Positions 10,151 to 19,759 are shown, counted from the first letter of the stretch. The stretch: DNA of 64,000 nt from Paenibacillus monticola (GCF_009664975.1 NZ_WJXB01000001.1:248001-312000), one strand, 5' to 3'. Notes: a model not told the origin generated them from the sequence alone. Translations and numbers: made by a program.

Positions 10151-11020
10151 GTGAAAAAAAATAATTTTGGAATCTACTTATTGCTGGTTCTGCCCGCCAC
10201 GATTCTTTTCTTTATCTTCCATACCATACCGGCAGTGATGGGGATATTTTATAGCTTTACGGATTGGAATGGACTTAAGCCTACTTATAAAATGGTCGGG
10301 TTTATAAACTACCTAAATGTATTTAAAGACAAGGATGTGTTGGACGCCTATTTATTTACGTTCAAATTCGCTATCTTAACGACGGTTATTGTGAATGTTG
10401 TAAGTTTATGCATAGCGCTGGCACTAAACAGCAATATCAAATTAAAAAACTTTTTTAAAGGGCTTTATTTTATGCCTTATATCTTAAGCATGTTGATTGT
10501 GGCCTATATTTTCAACTATTTCTTTGCAAACTTCTGGATCGATATTATGGGCTACCTGGGAATTGAGAAATGGATGGTCAATCCGCTTGGAAATGAGAAA
10601 GGCGCTTGGTTAGCCATTGTGTTCGTTACCGTATGGCAGTCTGCAGCGTTTAACACGGTATTATACCTGGCAGGACTACAAACCATTTCTGAAGATCTGT
10701 ACGAAGCCTCGGCTCTGGATGGGGCCAATAAATGGAAAGAATTCTGGGGCATAACGTTTCCGATGATTGCTCCATTCTTCACTATAAATATGGTGCTCTC
10801 TTTGAAGGGGTTTCTGCAGGTCTTCGATCAGGTTCTTGCCCTGACGGGCGGCGGTCCCTTTGGAGTTACCCGTTCGATCGCGCTGTTGATATACAAGAAT
10901 GGATTCTCGGGTAATGAATTTGCCTATCAATCGGCTAACGCTGTTATTTACTTTGTGGTCATTGTAGCGATTTCGTTAATCCAACTTCGTTATCTTCAGA
11001 AGAGGGAGATGAATTTATAA
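10151..11020 (+). CDS. Carbohydrate ABC transporter permease (MsmF/UgpA type)
   Basis: Inner-membrane permease of 289 residues with about six hydrophobic segments. The cytoplasmic EAA loop is visible (EDLYEASALDGANKWKEFWG, followed by ITFPMI). The start is a GTG at 10151 supported by GGGGAGAAGGAAG. The stop overlaps the next permease start by one base (TAATG), so the two subunits are coupled and surely form a heterodimer. Confidence 0.93.
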   Translation: MKKNNFGIYLLLVLPATILFFIFHTIPAVMGIFYSFTDWNGLKPTYKMVGFINYLNVFKDKDVLDAYLFTFKFAILTTVIVNVVSLCIALALNSNIKLKNFFKGLYFMPYILSMLIVAYIFNYFFANFWIDIMGYLGIEKWMVNPLGNEKGAWLAIVFVTVWQSAAFNTVLYLAGLQTISEDLYEASALDGANKWKEFWGITFPMIAPFFTINMVLSLKGFLQVFDQVLALTGGGPFGVTRSIALLIYKNGFSGNEFAYQSANAVIYFVVIVAISLIQLRYLQKREMNL

Positions 11021-11841
11021 TGCGTACAAAACGGACAAACTGGTTAGCCACTTGTTTTCTGATTGCTGGCTCCGTATTTTTGCTATTTCCCTTGTACATG
11101 ACCTTTATGTTATCCATAAAAGACAATAAGGAAATTGCGGATAGCGTCCTTGCCTTTCCGAAAGTGTGGAGATGGGAGAATTTCATTACTGCTGCAGAAA
11201 AGGTGAATTACTGGCAAAAATTTAAGAATAGCTCCATCATTACCGTGCTAACGGTTACTTTTACACTATTCACTAATTCTTTTGTTGCCTATGCAATCAA
11301 GAAGAAATTTGATCATAAGTTTTTTAAAGGTTTGTATTTTTACTTTATAAGTGCAATGTTTGTTCCATTCCCGATTATCATGCTGCCTGTAGTGAAATTG
11401 ACAGCCAGATTAGGCTTGGATAATTTGTATGGTCTTATCTTACTGTATATCGTTTATGGCTTGTCTTTTAATGTCCTTCTATATGTCGGATATTTAAGAA
11501 GCTTGCCTCAAGAACTGGATGAAGCAGCAATAGTGGATGGGGCTTCGGTATGGCAAACGTTCTGGAAGATTATATTTCCGTTGTTGGCGCCTATTAATGC
11601 TACAGTTGCCATTATTACAACGGTATGGGCATGGAACGACTTTTTGCTACCACTGATTATGCTGGATCAAGAGTCGCAAACAACTTTGCCACTGGCACAA
11701 TTTATATTCCAGTCGAAATTTGGGCAGGACACGAACTTAGCGTTCGCTTCTTATTTAATGGCTATGGCCCCTTTGCTGATTGTCTATATACTAGCGCAAA
11801 AATGGATCATAAGTGGTGTTACACGGGGTGCGGTGAAATAA
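11020..11841 (+). CDS. Carbohydrate ABC transporter permease (MsmG/UgpE type)
   Basis: Second permease subunit of 273 residues with six predicted membrane helices and the EAA loop ELDEAAIVDGASVWQTFWKI. It is the partner of the preceding permease, overlapping it by one base, and lies about 40 bases before the alpha-galactosidase. With the binding protein it forms the importer; the ATPase is missing from the operon. Confidence 0.93.
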   Translation: MRTKRTNWLATCFLIAGSVFLLFPLYMTFMLSIKDNKEIADSVLAFPKVWRWENFITAAEKVNYWQKFKNSSIITVLTVTFTLFTNSFVAYAIKKKFDHKFFKGLYFYFISAMFVPFPIIMLPVVKLTARLGLDNLYGLILLYIVYGLSFNVLLYVGYLRSLPQELDEAAIVDGASVWQTFWKIIFPLLAPINATVAIITTVWAWNDFLLPLIMLDQESQTTLPLAQFIFQSKFGQDTNLAFASYLMAMAPLLIVYILAQKWIISGVTRGAVK

Positions 11842-11884
11842 CAACAAAAGATTTATTATCATATGACATTAAGGAGATTTCATT

Positions 11885-14086
11885 ATGGCTATCTTTTATC
11901 ATGAACAAGAGGGGTTGTTCCATCTTCAGTCGAGGGATATGAGCTACGTAATTCAAATGGCTCATGGTTACCCGGCACATGCGTACTGGGGAAAACGATT
12001 AAGCGAGCAGGGGGATTTGTCAGGACTGATTCAGCACGTAGAACGATGCTCCTTCATCCCTAATTCGGTGCCGGAGGACAATAGCATATCCTTGGATACC
12101 TTGCCTCAGGAATACCCGCAATATGGAACGGGTGACTTCCGAACTCCGGCTTATCAGGTTCAGCTAAACGACGGTACGCGGGTGACCGAGCTGAGATACG
12201 TAGCTCACCGCATACTTAAAGGGAAGCAGCCGCTCGCAGGGTTGCCAGCGGTCTATGCAGAAGACGGAGATGAGGTGCAGACGCTTGAACTAGAGCTGAG
12301 TGATGACAACTCTGGACTTACCGTTGTTTTAAGCTACACGATATTCGAGACATTTAACGCTATTGCTAGATCCGTGAACTTCATCAACCGCGGCAAGGAA
12401 GCCTGTCGTCTCTTGAGAGCATTAAGCGCCAGCGTAGATTTTCAGGATGCGGATTTCGAATGGTTATGCTTGCACGGTTCGTGGACTAGAGAGCGCCATA
12501 TTGAAAGACGAGCCATAGGGCATGGAGGAACATCTGCCGCGAGCCGCCGAGGCTCCAGCAGTCACCAAATGAATCCATTTATTGCGTTGCTCCGGCCGAA
12601 TGCGGATGAGGATCAAGGCGATGTATACGGATTTAGCCTTGTGTACAGCGGTAACTTCGAAGCGGAGGCTCAGGTGGATCAATTCGATACGACAAGAGTA
12701 TCCATCGGGATTAACGCTTTTGATTTCTCCTGGCTCCTGTTGTCTGGGGAGAGCTTTCAAACACCTGAAGCCATAATGGTATATTCATCGGAAGGCTTGG
12801 GCGGCATGTCGCGTACTTACCATAAGTTGTACCGGACCCGTCTATGCCGAGGGATCCACCGCGATCGAGAGCGTCCCATTCTGGTCAATAACTGGGAAGC
12901 GACTTACTTCGATTTTAACGCGGAGAAGATTGAAGCTATCGCAACAAGCGCCGCAGATCTTGGAATTGAACTCTTCGTCTTAGATGACGGCTGGTTTGGC
13001 AAACGGGATGATGATACCAGCTCCTTGGGAGATTGGATTGTAGATCACAACAAACTACCTAAGGGTCTAGCGGATCTGGCAGACCGGGTCAAACGTCAAG
13101 GACTGCAGTTCGGTCTTTGGTTCGAGCCGGAGATGATTTCTCCCGACAGCGACCTGTACCGGAAGCATCCGGACTGGTGTCTGCACGCTCCAGAACGGCG
13201 GCAGACGGAGGCTAGGAAACAACTGGTTCTGGATATGTCACGCCAAGATGTACGTGACTATCTGTTTGAACGTTTAAGCGGGATCCTCTCAGCGGCTCCT
13301 ATTACGTACATCAAGTGGGACATGAATCGGAACATGACAGAGATCGGATCGGTATTGGCAAGCGCGGAACGGCAGTCTGAGACCGCACATCGGTATATAC
13401 TTGGACTTTACGAGCTGCTGGAGCGGTTGACGGAAAGATTCCCGGAAATATTGTTTGAGAGCTGCTCTGGCGGAGGAGGTCGCTTCGATCCGGGGATGTT
13501 GTATTACATGCCGCAGACCTGGACGAGCGACGATACCGATGCGGTGGAGCGACTCAAGATTCAATATGGCACCAGCCTTGTGTATCCGATTAGTACGATG
13601 GGCGCCCATGTATCAGCAGTGCCGAACCATCAGGTAGGTCGGGTAACCCCACTTAAGACGCGTGGAGACGTAGCGATGTCAGGGAACCTTGGCTATGAGC
13701 TTGATTTGACTGTCTTTACCGAGGAAGAGAAAGTTGTTGTTCGGAGGCAGGTATCTGTATACAAGGATATACGGTCCCTGGTGCAGCAAGGTGATTTATA
13801 TCGGTTAAGAAGTCCCTTTGAGGGCAGCGGAAATGAAACGGCGTGGATGTTTGTTTCCGAAGACCGCAGAGAAGCCTTGGTATGCTATTTCCAAGTGCTG
13901 GCGATTCCGAATGCTCCACTTAAACGGCTGGCTTTGAAAGGGCTCAATCCCGAATGGACCTACAGCTTTGAGGATTTGGGAATTCTCTACAGAGGAGATC
14001 GCCTCATGCAGTCAGGCCTCCACCTTCCCCAATTTCATCATGATTATGTAAGCCAATGCTGGAATGTGAAGGTCGTTCAGGAGTAA
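11885..14086 (+). CDS. Alpha-galactosidase, GH36 family
   Basis: Intracellular retaining alpha-galactosidase of 733 residues, close in size to Geobacillus AgaA. It has an N-terminal beta-sandwich (about 1-330), a TIM barrel (about 335-640) and a C-terminal beta domain. The catalytic nucleophile is Asp479 in YIKWDMNR and the acid/base lies in TSDDTDA (Asp549 or the next Asp). ELFVLDDGWFGKRDDD and SCSGGGGRFDPGML are also diagnostic. No signal peptide. AAGGAG eight bases before the ATG. As the last gene of the operon it would hydrolyse imported raffinose, stachyose or melibiose. Confidence 0.96.
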   Translation: MAIFYHEQEGLFHLQSRDMSYVIQMAHGYPAHAYWGKRLSEQGDLSGLIQHVERCSFIPNSVPEDNSISLDTLPQEYPQYGTGDFRTPAYQVQLNDGTRVTELRYVAHRILKGKQPLAGLPAVYAEDGDEVQTLELELSDDNSGLTVVLSYTIFETFNAIARSVNFINRGKEACRLLRALSASVDFQDADFEWLCLHGSWTRERHIERRAIGHGGTSAASRRGSSSHQMNPFIALLRPNADEDQGDVYGFSLVYSGNFEAEAQVDQFDTTRVSIGINAFDFSWLLLSGESFQTPEAIMVYSSEGLGGMSRTYHKLYRTRLCRGIHRDRERPILVNNWEATYFDFNAEKIEAIATSAADLGIELFVLDDGWFGKRDDDTSSLGDWIVDHNKLPKGLADLADRVKRQGLQFGLWFEPEMISPDSDLYRKHPDWCLHAPERRQTEARKQLVLDMSRQDVRDYLFERLSGILSAAPITYIKWDMNRNMTEIGSVLASAERQSETAHRYILGLYELLERLTERFPEILFESCSGGGGRFDPGMLYYMPQTWTSDDTDAVERLKIQYGTSLVYPISTMGAHVSAVPNHQVGRVTPLKTRGDVAMSGNLGYELDLTVFTEEEKVVVRRQVSVYKDIRSLVQQGDLYRLRSPFEGSGNETAWMFVSEDRREALVCYFQVLAIPNAPLKRLALKGLNPEWTYSFEDLGILYRGDRLMQSGLHLPQFHHDYVSQCWNVKVVQE

Positions 14087-14120
14087 ACGTGAGTAGTTAC
14101 TCCAGGAACGACAGACCATA

Positions 14121-14168
14121 CTTAAAGAAGGAATGCTGGCCTCGATGAGGCAGCATTCCTTCTTTAAG
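14121..14168. terminator. Bidirectional terminator between convergent genes
   Basis: A long stem of about 22 base pairs (CTTAAAGAAGGAATGCTG / CAGCATTCCTTCTTTAAG with CCTC/GAGG inside, one bulge) between the alpha-galactosidase and the minus-strand stalk-domain gene. It serves both strands. Confidence 0.85.
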
Positions 14169-14180
14169 GTTAAAAATTTA

Positions 14181-15065
14181 TTAGAATTTAACTGCTTTCA
14201 GAATATAACTGTTGGTTGCGCTGTCCATTTCAAAACTTAAATAGATAATAAAGCTATATATATAACCGGGTAACGTTACTTTGTAGCCTAAGGTAGCAAA
14301 GTAAGGGGATTTATCAGAGAAGTCCTTATTAAATTTCACATCACTAAGTGGTGCAATCTTTAAAAGACCCGCATATTTCGTCATTGTGGCAGTATCATCG
14401 GTTTGGCGATATGAGGCAACACTCCGGCTTAAATATTCCTTTGCATTTTTTTTGTACTCCATATTATAGTCACCGATATCATCAATCAGATATTTATCAA
14501 CCAAAGTATCTAGACCGGCGTTTGATCCGGAGATTAGGGCATTTCCGTAAGCTTGGACAAAAGCCAACGCTACGGATTTGTTTTTTTCATTTTCACCCGA
14601 AGCATTTATATCAAAATTAGCAGGCAATGAGAGCACTCCGCTTGGAAGGTTGTTTTGCTGAGGTGCCGGAACATTCGTTGTTGGTGTAGGTGCTGTTGTT
14701 GCAGTTGGTGTTGATGTAGTTGTTGTAGTTGGCGAAGCGTCGTTGTAAGGTTCTCCGGCAGTATCACTGCCCGTGGTTGTAATTGCAACAGTTTTACTGC
14801 TGCCATTCCATAGAACTGTTGCATTCATTGCTTCACCGACTGCCTTGGCGGGAAGGTAGGTAGAACCATTGTAGACAAGAGGCGAGAGTTTATTTCCATT
14901 AGCATCTTTAGGAGTCCAGGAAGAGCCATTCACAGTAAACTTAATCGTACTATTAAGGTAAGCTTGTACTACAGAAACCCCGTTTGAAGCATAGACGCCA
15001 ACGGCCCCGCATAATAATCCGGTAACCAAAATGGAAGAGACAAATACTTTTTTCGTAATATTCAT
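14181..15065 (-). CDS. Secreted stalk-domain (copper amine oxidase N-terminal-like) protein
   Basis: Exported protein of 294 residues: N-terminal signal peptide (about 1-27, ending YAS), a stalk / Cu-amine-oxidase-N1-like domain (about 30-100, with STYLPAKAVGEAMNATVLWN), a Thr/Pro/Ala-rich low-complexity linker (about 105-140) and a C-terminal domain I cannot place. Such proteins sit at the Paenibacillus cell surface; no enzyme activity is expected from the stalk domain itself. It is transcribed alone and faces the galactoside operon across a shared terminator. The function is unknown. Confidence 0.8.
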   Translation of the reverse strand: MNITKKVFVSSILVTGLLCGAVGVYASNGVSVVQAYLNSTIKFTVNGSSWTPKDANGNKLSPLVYNGSTYLPAKAVGEAMNATVLWNGSSKTVAITTTGSDTAGEPYNDASPTTTTTSTPTATTAPTPTTNVPAPQQNNLPSGVLSLPANFDINASGENEKNKSVALAFVQAYGNALISGSNAGLDTLVDKYLIDDIGDYNMEYKKNAKEYLSRSVASYRQTDDTATMTKYAGLLKIAPLSDVKFNKDFSDKSPYFATLGYKVTLPGYIYSFIIYLSFEMDSATNSYILKAVKF

Positions 15066-15278
15066 AAAAATTAAATCCTCCTAAATCATCATGTGGTATT
15101 TTTTCCTATGTACTGCAAATCTCAATAATTCATTTATTTTCCTTTCTGTATAATTTATAGTGCATTGTTACTATCGACATCTATAATGTTATTCTTTAGG
15201 TATTTTTAATTTTATTAAATTCCCTGGAACAAGGGGAATAAATCGAGGAGGGGTTAAAGAGCAAATTGTGTTAAATAT

Positions 15279-15327
15279 AAGAGACCTTTCGTTAGTTCAC
15301 TGAACTGATGAAAGGCCTCTTTTTCTT
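15279..15327 (+). terminator. Terminator hairpin (AGTTCA-core family)
   Basis: AAGAGACCTTTC..GAAAGGCCTCTT outer stem, TTAGTTCA/TGAACTGA core, T-run. No intact plus-strand gene precedes it. The surrounding 15066-15560 stretch otherwise holds only the upstream region of the minus-strand stalk gene and the leader of an SLH fragment. Confidence 0.75.
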
Positions 15328-15564
15328 CGTCATTGTACCCTTTCGGTATAAAGGTGGGATAGTTCTCATTTCAAATAGGTAAAGCTTCTTATCGGTACTT
15401 GTAGAACGCGGCAATAATCCTCAATGTTGGAGTTTGGGATTCTAGAAACTAATTTGAAAAATGAGAAAGAAAGCCTGTATGGTTTTGGCTCATAAAATAG
15501 GATGATAGGTATTAACCGAAGGGGGACGTTTGTTAGAGACCCTTAAGAGTAATGTTAGCCTTAC

Positions 15565-15843
15565 GTGAAAGGAGACGAGTCCACTAGCAATTGTACGTTG
15601 ATCGCGAGGGTGAGACAGAAATTGAAGGCTAAGCTCCCTGCTCAAGCAACAGCGGAAACCTTACTTCCCTATTCGGATGCAGCAGATGCGTCCAAATGGG
15701 CCCAGAGCAGCATTTCTGATTGTTTACAGTCAGGCATTGTGACCGGAAGAAATGAAAGTAACCTGGCACCTAAGGCTTTTATTACAAGAGCTGAAGTGGC
15801 TGCGATTGTACAAAGATTGTTGAAGAAATCAGAACTGATCTAA
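15565..15843 (+). pseudogene. Orphan S-layer-homology repeat (gene remnant)
   Basis: The last 60 residues (YSDAADASKWAQSSISDCLQ ... ITRAEVAAIVQRLL) are one SLH repeat with the usual ITRAE motif. SLH proteins normally carry three repeats and a signal peptide; here there is neither. The open frame begins at a GTG with no convincing ribosome site and a stop codon lies just upstream, so this is best read as the 3' end of a lost surface-protein gene. A real terminator follows at 15859. Confidence 0.65.
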
Positions 15844-15858
15844 TCCCCCTCATTGCCG

Positions 15859-15907
15859 AAAGCCTCTCTTAAGTTCAATGAACTTATGGGGGGCTTTTTT
15901 CTTTTTA
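15859..15907 (+). terminator. Terminator after the SLH remnant (AGTTCA-core family)
   Basis: AAAGCC..GGCTTT outer stem with AAGTTCA/TGAACTT core and a TTTTTTCTTTTT tail, 16 bases after the SLH stop codon. Confidence 0.8.
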
Positions 15908-15958
15908 CGCTTGGTAGTAACATGTATGATAAGAATTGCCACAGAAGGGAAGAGGATT

Positions 15959-16246
15959 ATGACCTACTCACAACGCTCAACCAGTGCATCGGCTGCATCC
16001 GACATCTCCTATCTTGAATATCAAATAAAGGCCACCCAAGAAGAAATAGACCAGACCAAAAGCGTAGCTGAAGGTTACGAGTCCATGCTGAATGCTCTGC
16101 AGACTTCTCCAGGCTACGACCCGGAGGTTCACTCTGAGGAGGAGGGACATCTGCTGGAACTACTGGCTGGGAAGCAGGCATGGATCGACGCAGCTAATAA
16201 AAGGATCACTGAATTAGAGACTGAACTGGACAAGCTTGATGAATAA
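15959..16246 (+). CDS. Small coiled-coil protein of unknown function
   Basis: 95 residues, strongly acidic, predicted mostly helical with heptad-like patterns ([31 protein letters not shown]). I do not recognise the family. The start at 15959 is chosen because AAGGGAAGAGG lies just upstream; the open frame further upstream (from 15878) runs through the terminator. Its end overlaps the start of the Msr fusion gene by 11 bases, so the two are probably cotranscribed and coupled. Confidence 0.7.
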   Translation: MTYSQRSTSASAASDISYLEYQIKATQEEIDQTKSVAEGYESMLNALQTSPGYDPEVHSEEEGHLLELLAGKQAWIDAANKRITELETELDKLDE

Positions 16247-17252
16247 GCAGCATATGAATGAAAAAGATTCTGGTGAACAACTAGCTACCTTTGCCGGAGG
16301 ATGCTTTTGGTGTATGGTCAAGCCATTTGATGAACTGCCAGGCATTATCTCCATCATTTCAGGTTACACAGGTGGACATACGGTGAATCCAACTTATGAG
16401 GAGGTAGGCACGGAAACAACAGGGCATGTAGAGGCGGTTCAGATTACGTTTCAGCCGGATATTTTTCCTTATGATCGTTTGCTGGAGATCTATTGGCAGC
16501 AGATTGATCCTACTGATAACGGGGGACAATTTCTGGATCGGGGTTATTCCTACCGGACCGTGATATTTGTTCACAATGAGGAGCAACGGGTGAAAGCAGA
16601 GGTTTCCAAGCAAGCGCAGAAGGTCAGCAAGAGGTTCAAAGGTCCTATTGTGACAGAGATTATGCCGGCAGGACCATTTTATCCCGCTGAAGAGCTTCAC
16701 CAGAATTACTATAAGACTCACCTTACGAATTACAAACTCTATCAGAAAGGTTCGGGGCGTGACGAGTTTACGGAGCAGGTCTGGAATAACAAAGAGGACA
16801 AGAAGCGACTGCGCGAACAGTTATCTGAGCTGCAATATGAAATCACCCAGAATAAGGGGATGGAGCCTGCTTTCCAGAATGAGTATTGGGATAACAAGCG
16901 GGAAGGTCTATATGTGGATGTGGTTAATGGAGATCCGTTGTTTAGTTCAAAAGATCAATTCGACTCTGGCACCGGATGGCCCAGTTTCACCAAGCCAATC
17001 GAGGAGGGTCTGATCCGCAAGGAAGCGGATTATAGCCAGGGTCAAGTGCGGACGGCTGTACGCAGCAGATTAAGCCAAGCTTATCTCGGACACGTATTCT
17101 ACGATGGTCCAGAACCCACGAAGCTGCATTACCGAATTAACTCTGCCTCATTGCGGTTTATAGCGAAAGAAGAGCTGGAACAGAGAGGGCTCGGACGGTA
17201 TCTGAAGCTATTTGATATTCCGATTAATAAAAAAATATCATTTGAGGAATAA
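16236..17252 (+). CDS. msrA: Peptide-methionine sulfoxide reductase MsrA-MsrB fusion (B domain lacks catalytic Cys)
   Basis: Bifunctional-type repair enzyme of 338 residues. The MsrA domain (about 15-165) has the active-site GGCFWC (Cys23, Cys26) and [15 protein letters not shown]. The MsrB domain (about 185-310) aligns well ([35 protein letters not shown]). However, the conserved catalytic Cys of the RYC-INSA motif reads HYR-INSA, with Arg300 (CGA), and the Cys before GWPSF is Thr246. The A half should reduce Met-S-sulfoxide; the B half is probably inactive or repurposed. Start chosen near the overlap with the preceding gene; an ATG at 16254 is also possible. Confidence 0.88.
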   Translation: MMNKQHMNEKDSGEQLATFAGGCFWCMVKPFDELPGIISIISGYTGGHTVNPTYEEVGTETTGHVEAVQITFQPDIFPYDRLLEIYWQQIDPTDNGGQFLDRGYSYRTVIFVHNEEQRVKAEVSKQAQKVSKRFKGPIVTEIMPAGPFYPAEELHQNYYKTHLTNYKLYQKGSGRDEFTEQVWNNKEDKKRLREQLSELQYEITQNKGMEPAFQNEYWDNKREGLYVDVVNGDPLFSSKDQFDSGTGWPSFTKPIEEGLIRKEADYSQGQVRTAVRSRLSQAYLGHVFYDGPEPTKLHYRINSASLRFIAKEELEQRGLGRYLKLFDIPINKKISFEE

Positions 17253-17267
17253 GTATAAATATACATT

Positions 17268-17333
17268 CGTTTAAACAGATCAAATCATTTCGTGCTCAAG
17301 GGCAGAATGATTTGAATGTTTAAACGATTTTTC
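17268..17333 (+). terminator. Terminator after msrA-msrB
   Basis: CGTTTAAAC (17268-17276) pairs with GTTTAAACG (17318-17326), with inner TCAAATCATT/AATGATTTGA, followed by ATTTTTC. It lies between convergent genes. Confidence 0.8.
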
Positions 17334-17390
17334 TAATATTCTATGCTCATTGAACAACTTTCTGAGGGTCGGAGTGCGGCGAACAACAGG

Positions 17391-18341
17391 TTAGGACAGC
17401 GCATCCATTGATACCTGCCATAAGTGCGCGGCTGCTTCGGGATCAAGGGCATAAGAAGCGACGCCGCTTTGAGTTCCAGTTACATTGGGTCCAGCCTCGT
17501 TACAATCCACGAAATATCGGCCACCAATACCATTGAGCAGAGGAGAAGTCGCGAGTAGCACAGAGGTAGCTGCTCCCTGTTGAGGTGTCCTCCATAGGAG
17601 GTTCAAACCGCTTGTTCGAGTCGCCTCCAACTGGGCGATCTGCTCAGCGGTGATTTGTAAGTTTTCAACCCCAGGAGTACGAATGGCACCGGGCATTAAT
17701 GCGTTAACTGTTATACCATCATAGGCCCAGCGTTTTGAAGCTTCTACGGCGAATAGTACATTAGCCGTTTTGGATTGCCCGTAAGCAAGAAATGGATCGT
17801 AAGGACGACGCAGGAAATTTATATCGTCGAACATGACCGGTGACCGGAGATGGCCCGCAGAGCTAACCGACACGACACGAGCACCGCCTGCCGCCATCAA
17901 AGCATCATGCAGGCCATTAGCCAACGCGAAATGTCCCAGATGATTGGTCGCGAACTGAAGTTCCCAACCTTCAGGCGTTCGCATCTCGGGTGTTGCCATA
18001 ACACCTGCGTTATTGATCAATATATCCAGCGGCCCATCCCACGAGGCCACAAACGAGGCCACTGATATCCGATCGATAAGATTTAACAATCCCACCTTAA
18101 TGAGTGGGTTGCCGGTAGTTGCAGCAATATCTTCGGCGACGCGTTTGCCTGCGTCGAGGTTACGAACTGCCAGTGTTACTTGGGCACCGGCCTTGGCGAG
18201 GGCACGGGCCGTCTCAATTCCGATTCCAGAGGCTCCCCCGGTAACGATGGCTTTGCGGTTGGTGAGATCGATACCGGCTACAACATCGTTGGCAGTGGAC
18301 GAGGCATCGAAAGGTGTGGTGATAAGTGTGGTTTCAGACAT
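17391..18341 (-). CDS. Short-chain dehydrogenase/reductase (SDR)
   Basis: NAD(P)-dependent oxidoreductase of 316 residues. Rossmann motif TGGASGIGIETARAL (about 35-50), NNAG (about 112), active Ser near VSVSSAGH and the catalytic Y-x-x-x-K in YGQSKTAN (about 188-195). It resembles the retinol-dehydrogenase-like / protochlorophyllide-reductase-like SDRs. It is richer in GC than its neighbours, hinting at transfer from a high-GC donor. AAGGAAG precedes the ATG. It is divergent from the AraC gene at 18510, its probable regulator. The substrate is unknown. Confidence 0.9.
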   Translation of the reverse strand: MSETTLITTPFDASSTANDVVAGIDLTNRKAIVTGGASGIGIETARALAKAGAQVTLAVRNLDAGKRVAEDIAATTGNPLIKVGLLNLIDRISVASFVASWDGPLDILINNAGVMATPEMRTPEGWELQFATNHLGHFALANGLHDALMAAGGARVVSVSSAGHLRSPVMFDDINFLRRPYDPFLAYGQSKTANVLFAVEASKRWAYDGITVNALMPGAIRTPGVENLQITAEQIAQLEATRTSGLNLLWRTPQQGAATSVLLATSPLLNGIGGRYFVDCNEAGPNVTGTQSGVASYALDPEAAAHLWQVSMDALS

Positions 18342-18509
18342 TTTGATTTCCTTCTTTCCTTTGGTCCGTGAACGTTTTCTTGAACGTTCTTAAGTATATT
18401 ATTGCTCGAATCAGCGAACCGAAATAGTGGATTTCTGCTTATAACTTGCTCAAAGCTGCAAGAGGATGCGATACTTTGTTTTTAAAATGTACAAAAGGAA
18501 GGTAAAAAA

Positions 18510-19478
18510 ATGCTGGAACAACAATTTGATTTCCGCACATCATCTGGAGAAAACAATCCCATTCATGCCATGGAATTGAATCGAATCTTAGGTATGACAG
18601 AGAAGATTATGCATACTGAGGGCCGAATGCAAACTATAATTCCTTTTTTTTCGGTTGCACGTTACAGTCACCAAATCCCAATGATTCCCGGTGTTTTGAC
18701 TCCTTCTTTTTGTCTGATTCTACAAGGAACGAAGAAACTTCACCTTGGCCAAGATATTATTCATTATCATGCAGGCGATTACTTGGTATCTGTAATTGAT
18801 CTCCCGGCATCCGCGCAAATTATTGGAGCTAATAAGCAGTCACCGTATATCGGTCTACGTATTGATTTTACGACGAAGGAAATCGCTTCTGTAGTGATGG
18901 AGGCTGGAATTAATGTTAAACCCAAAGATAAAAAGCTGAACACCGGAGCCTATGTTGGAAAATCGGATGCAGACCTTTTAGAATTATTTATCCGGTTACT
19001 GAAGTTAATCGATAAACCCCAAGAAGCTCACTTTCTATCTTCACTCATCAAACGCGAAATGATATTTCATTTGCTGATGGGAGAGTATGGGCACTTCTTT
19101 TTGCAGCAGGTGTTCATTGATCAGCAAGGCGACGGGATTGGTAAAGCCATCGAATGGATCAAACAAAACTACTCTCGCCCATTTACCGTTGAGGATCTCG
19201 CAAAATTAACCAATATGAGTGTCTCGGCACTGCATCACAAGTTCAAAGCAGTAACAACAATGGGGCCTTTACAGTATCAGAAGCAACTTCGCCTTCAAGA
19301 AGCAAGACGTCTCATGCTGAGCGGTTCATTGAATGTTACGACTGCTGCTTTGGAAGTTGGCTATGAAAATTCGTCGCAATTTAGCCGAGAATACCGGAGA
19401 CTCTTTGGACAGTCCCCTTTTAAAGATATAAAAGCGTTGCAAAAAAATGTTGCAGTAGAAACATTAGAAAATAGTTAG
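18510..19478 (+). CDS. AraC-family regulator (AraC_N type)
   Basis: 322 residues. The N-terminal effector domain (about 30-190, ILQGTKKLHLGQDIIHYHAG) is of the AraC_N type, followed by two C-terminal HTH motifs (about 215-310, FTVEDLAKLTNMSVSALHHK and VGYENSSQFSREYRRLFG). It is divergent from the SDR gene with about 170 bases between, the classic layout of a regulator beside its target. AAGGAAGG serves as ribosome site. The inducer is unknown. Confidence 0.9.
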   Translation: MLEQQFDFRTSSGENNPIHAMELNRILGMTEKIMHTEGRMQTIIPFFSVARYSHQIPMIPGVLTPSFCLILQGTKKLHLGQDIIHYHAGDYLVSVIDLPASAQIIGANKQSPYIGLRIDFTTKEIASVVMEAGINVKPKDKKLNTGAYVGKSDADLLELFIRLLKLIDKPQEAHFLSSLIKREMIFHLLMGEYGHFFLQQVFIDQQGDGIGKAIEWIKQNYSRPFTVEDLAKLTNMSVSALHHKFKAVTTMGPLQYQKQLRLQEARRLMLSGSLNVTTAALEVGYENSSQFSREYRRLFGQSPFKDIKALQKNVAVETLENS

Positions 19479-19510
19479 CATCAATTAAATTAAGCAAACC
19501 TTCATAAGTC

Positions 19511-19610
19511 TTTCATACTAGCTTAAGCTAGGAGGTATATATTAAACACATAACCCCCTTATAATATAAACTTTGACCCTGCCGAACGTTGGTGGGGTCA
19601 CTTTTTTTGT
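19511..19610 (+). repeat. 100-bp direct repeat, copy 1, with terminator
   Basis: Matches 22801-22900 without gaps at about 89 of 100 positions. It contains a palindrome CTAGCTTAAGCTAG, the invariant block TATATTAAACACATAACC and what follows it, a TATAAT (19560-19565) and a hairpin GACCCTGCC..GGTGGGGTC with T7 (19575-19608). It lies between an AraC gene and a MocA-type gene. Confidence 0.9.
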
Positions 19611-19759
19611 CCAAGCCTGCACAAGCATTCTAATCTAGATAAACAAATGATGTCGTAATAGTACACACTATTTGTCGTATATTCCTACTAAAAATTACCC
19701 TTGTGATGTGTTACCTTATAGATGGATGTCAGAATAATATATATTGGAGGTAAAGACTG

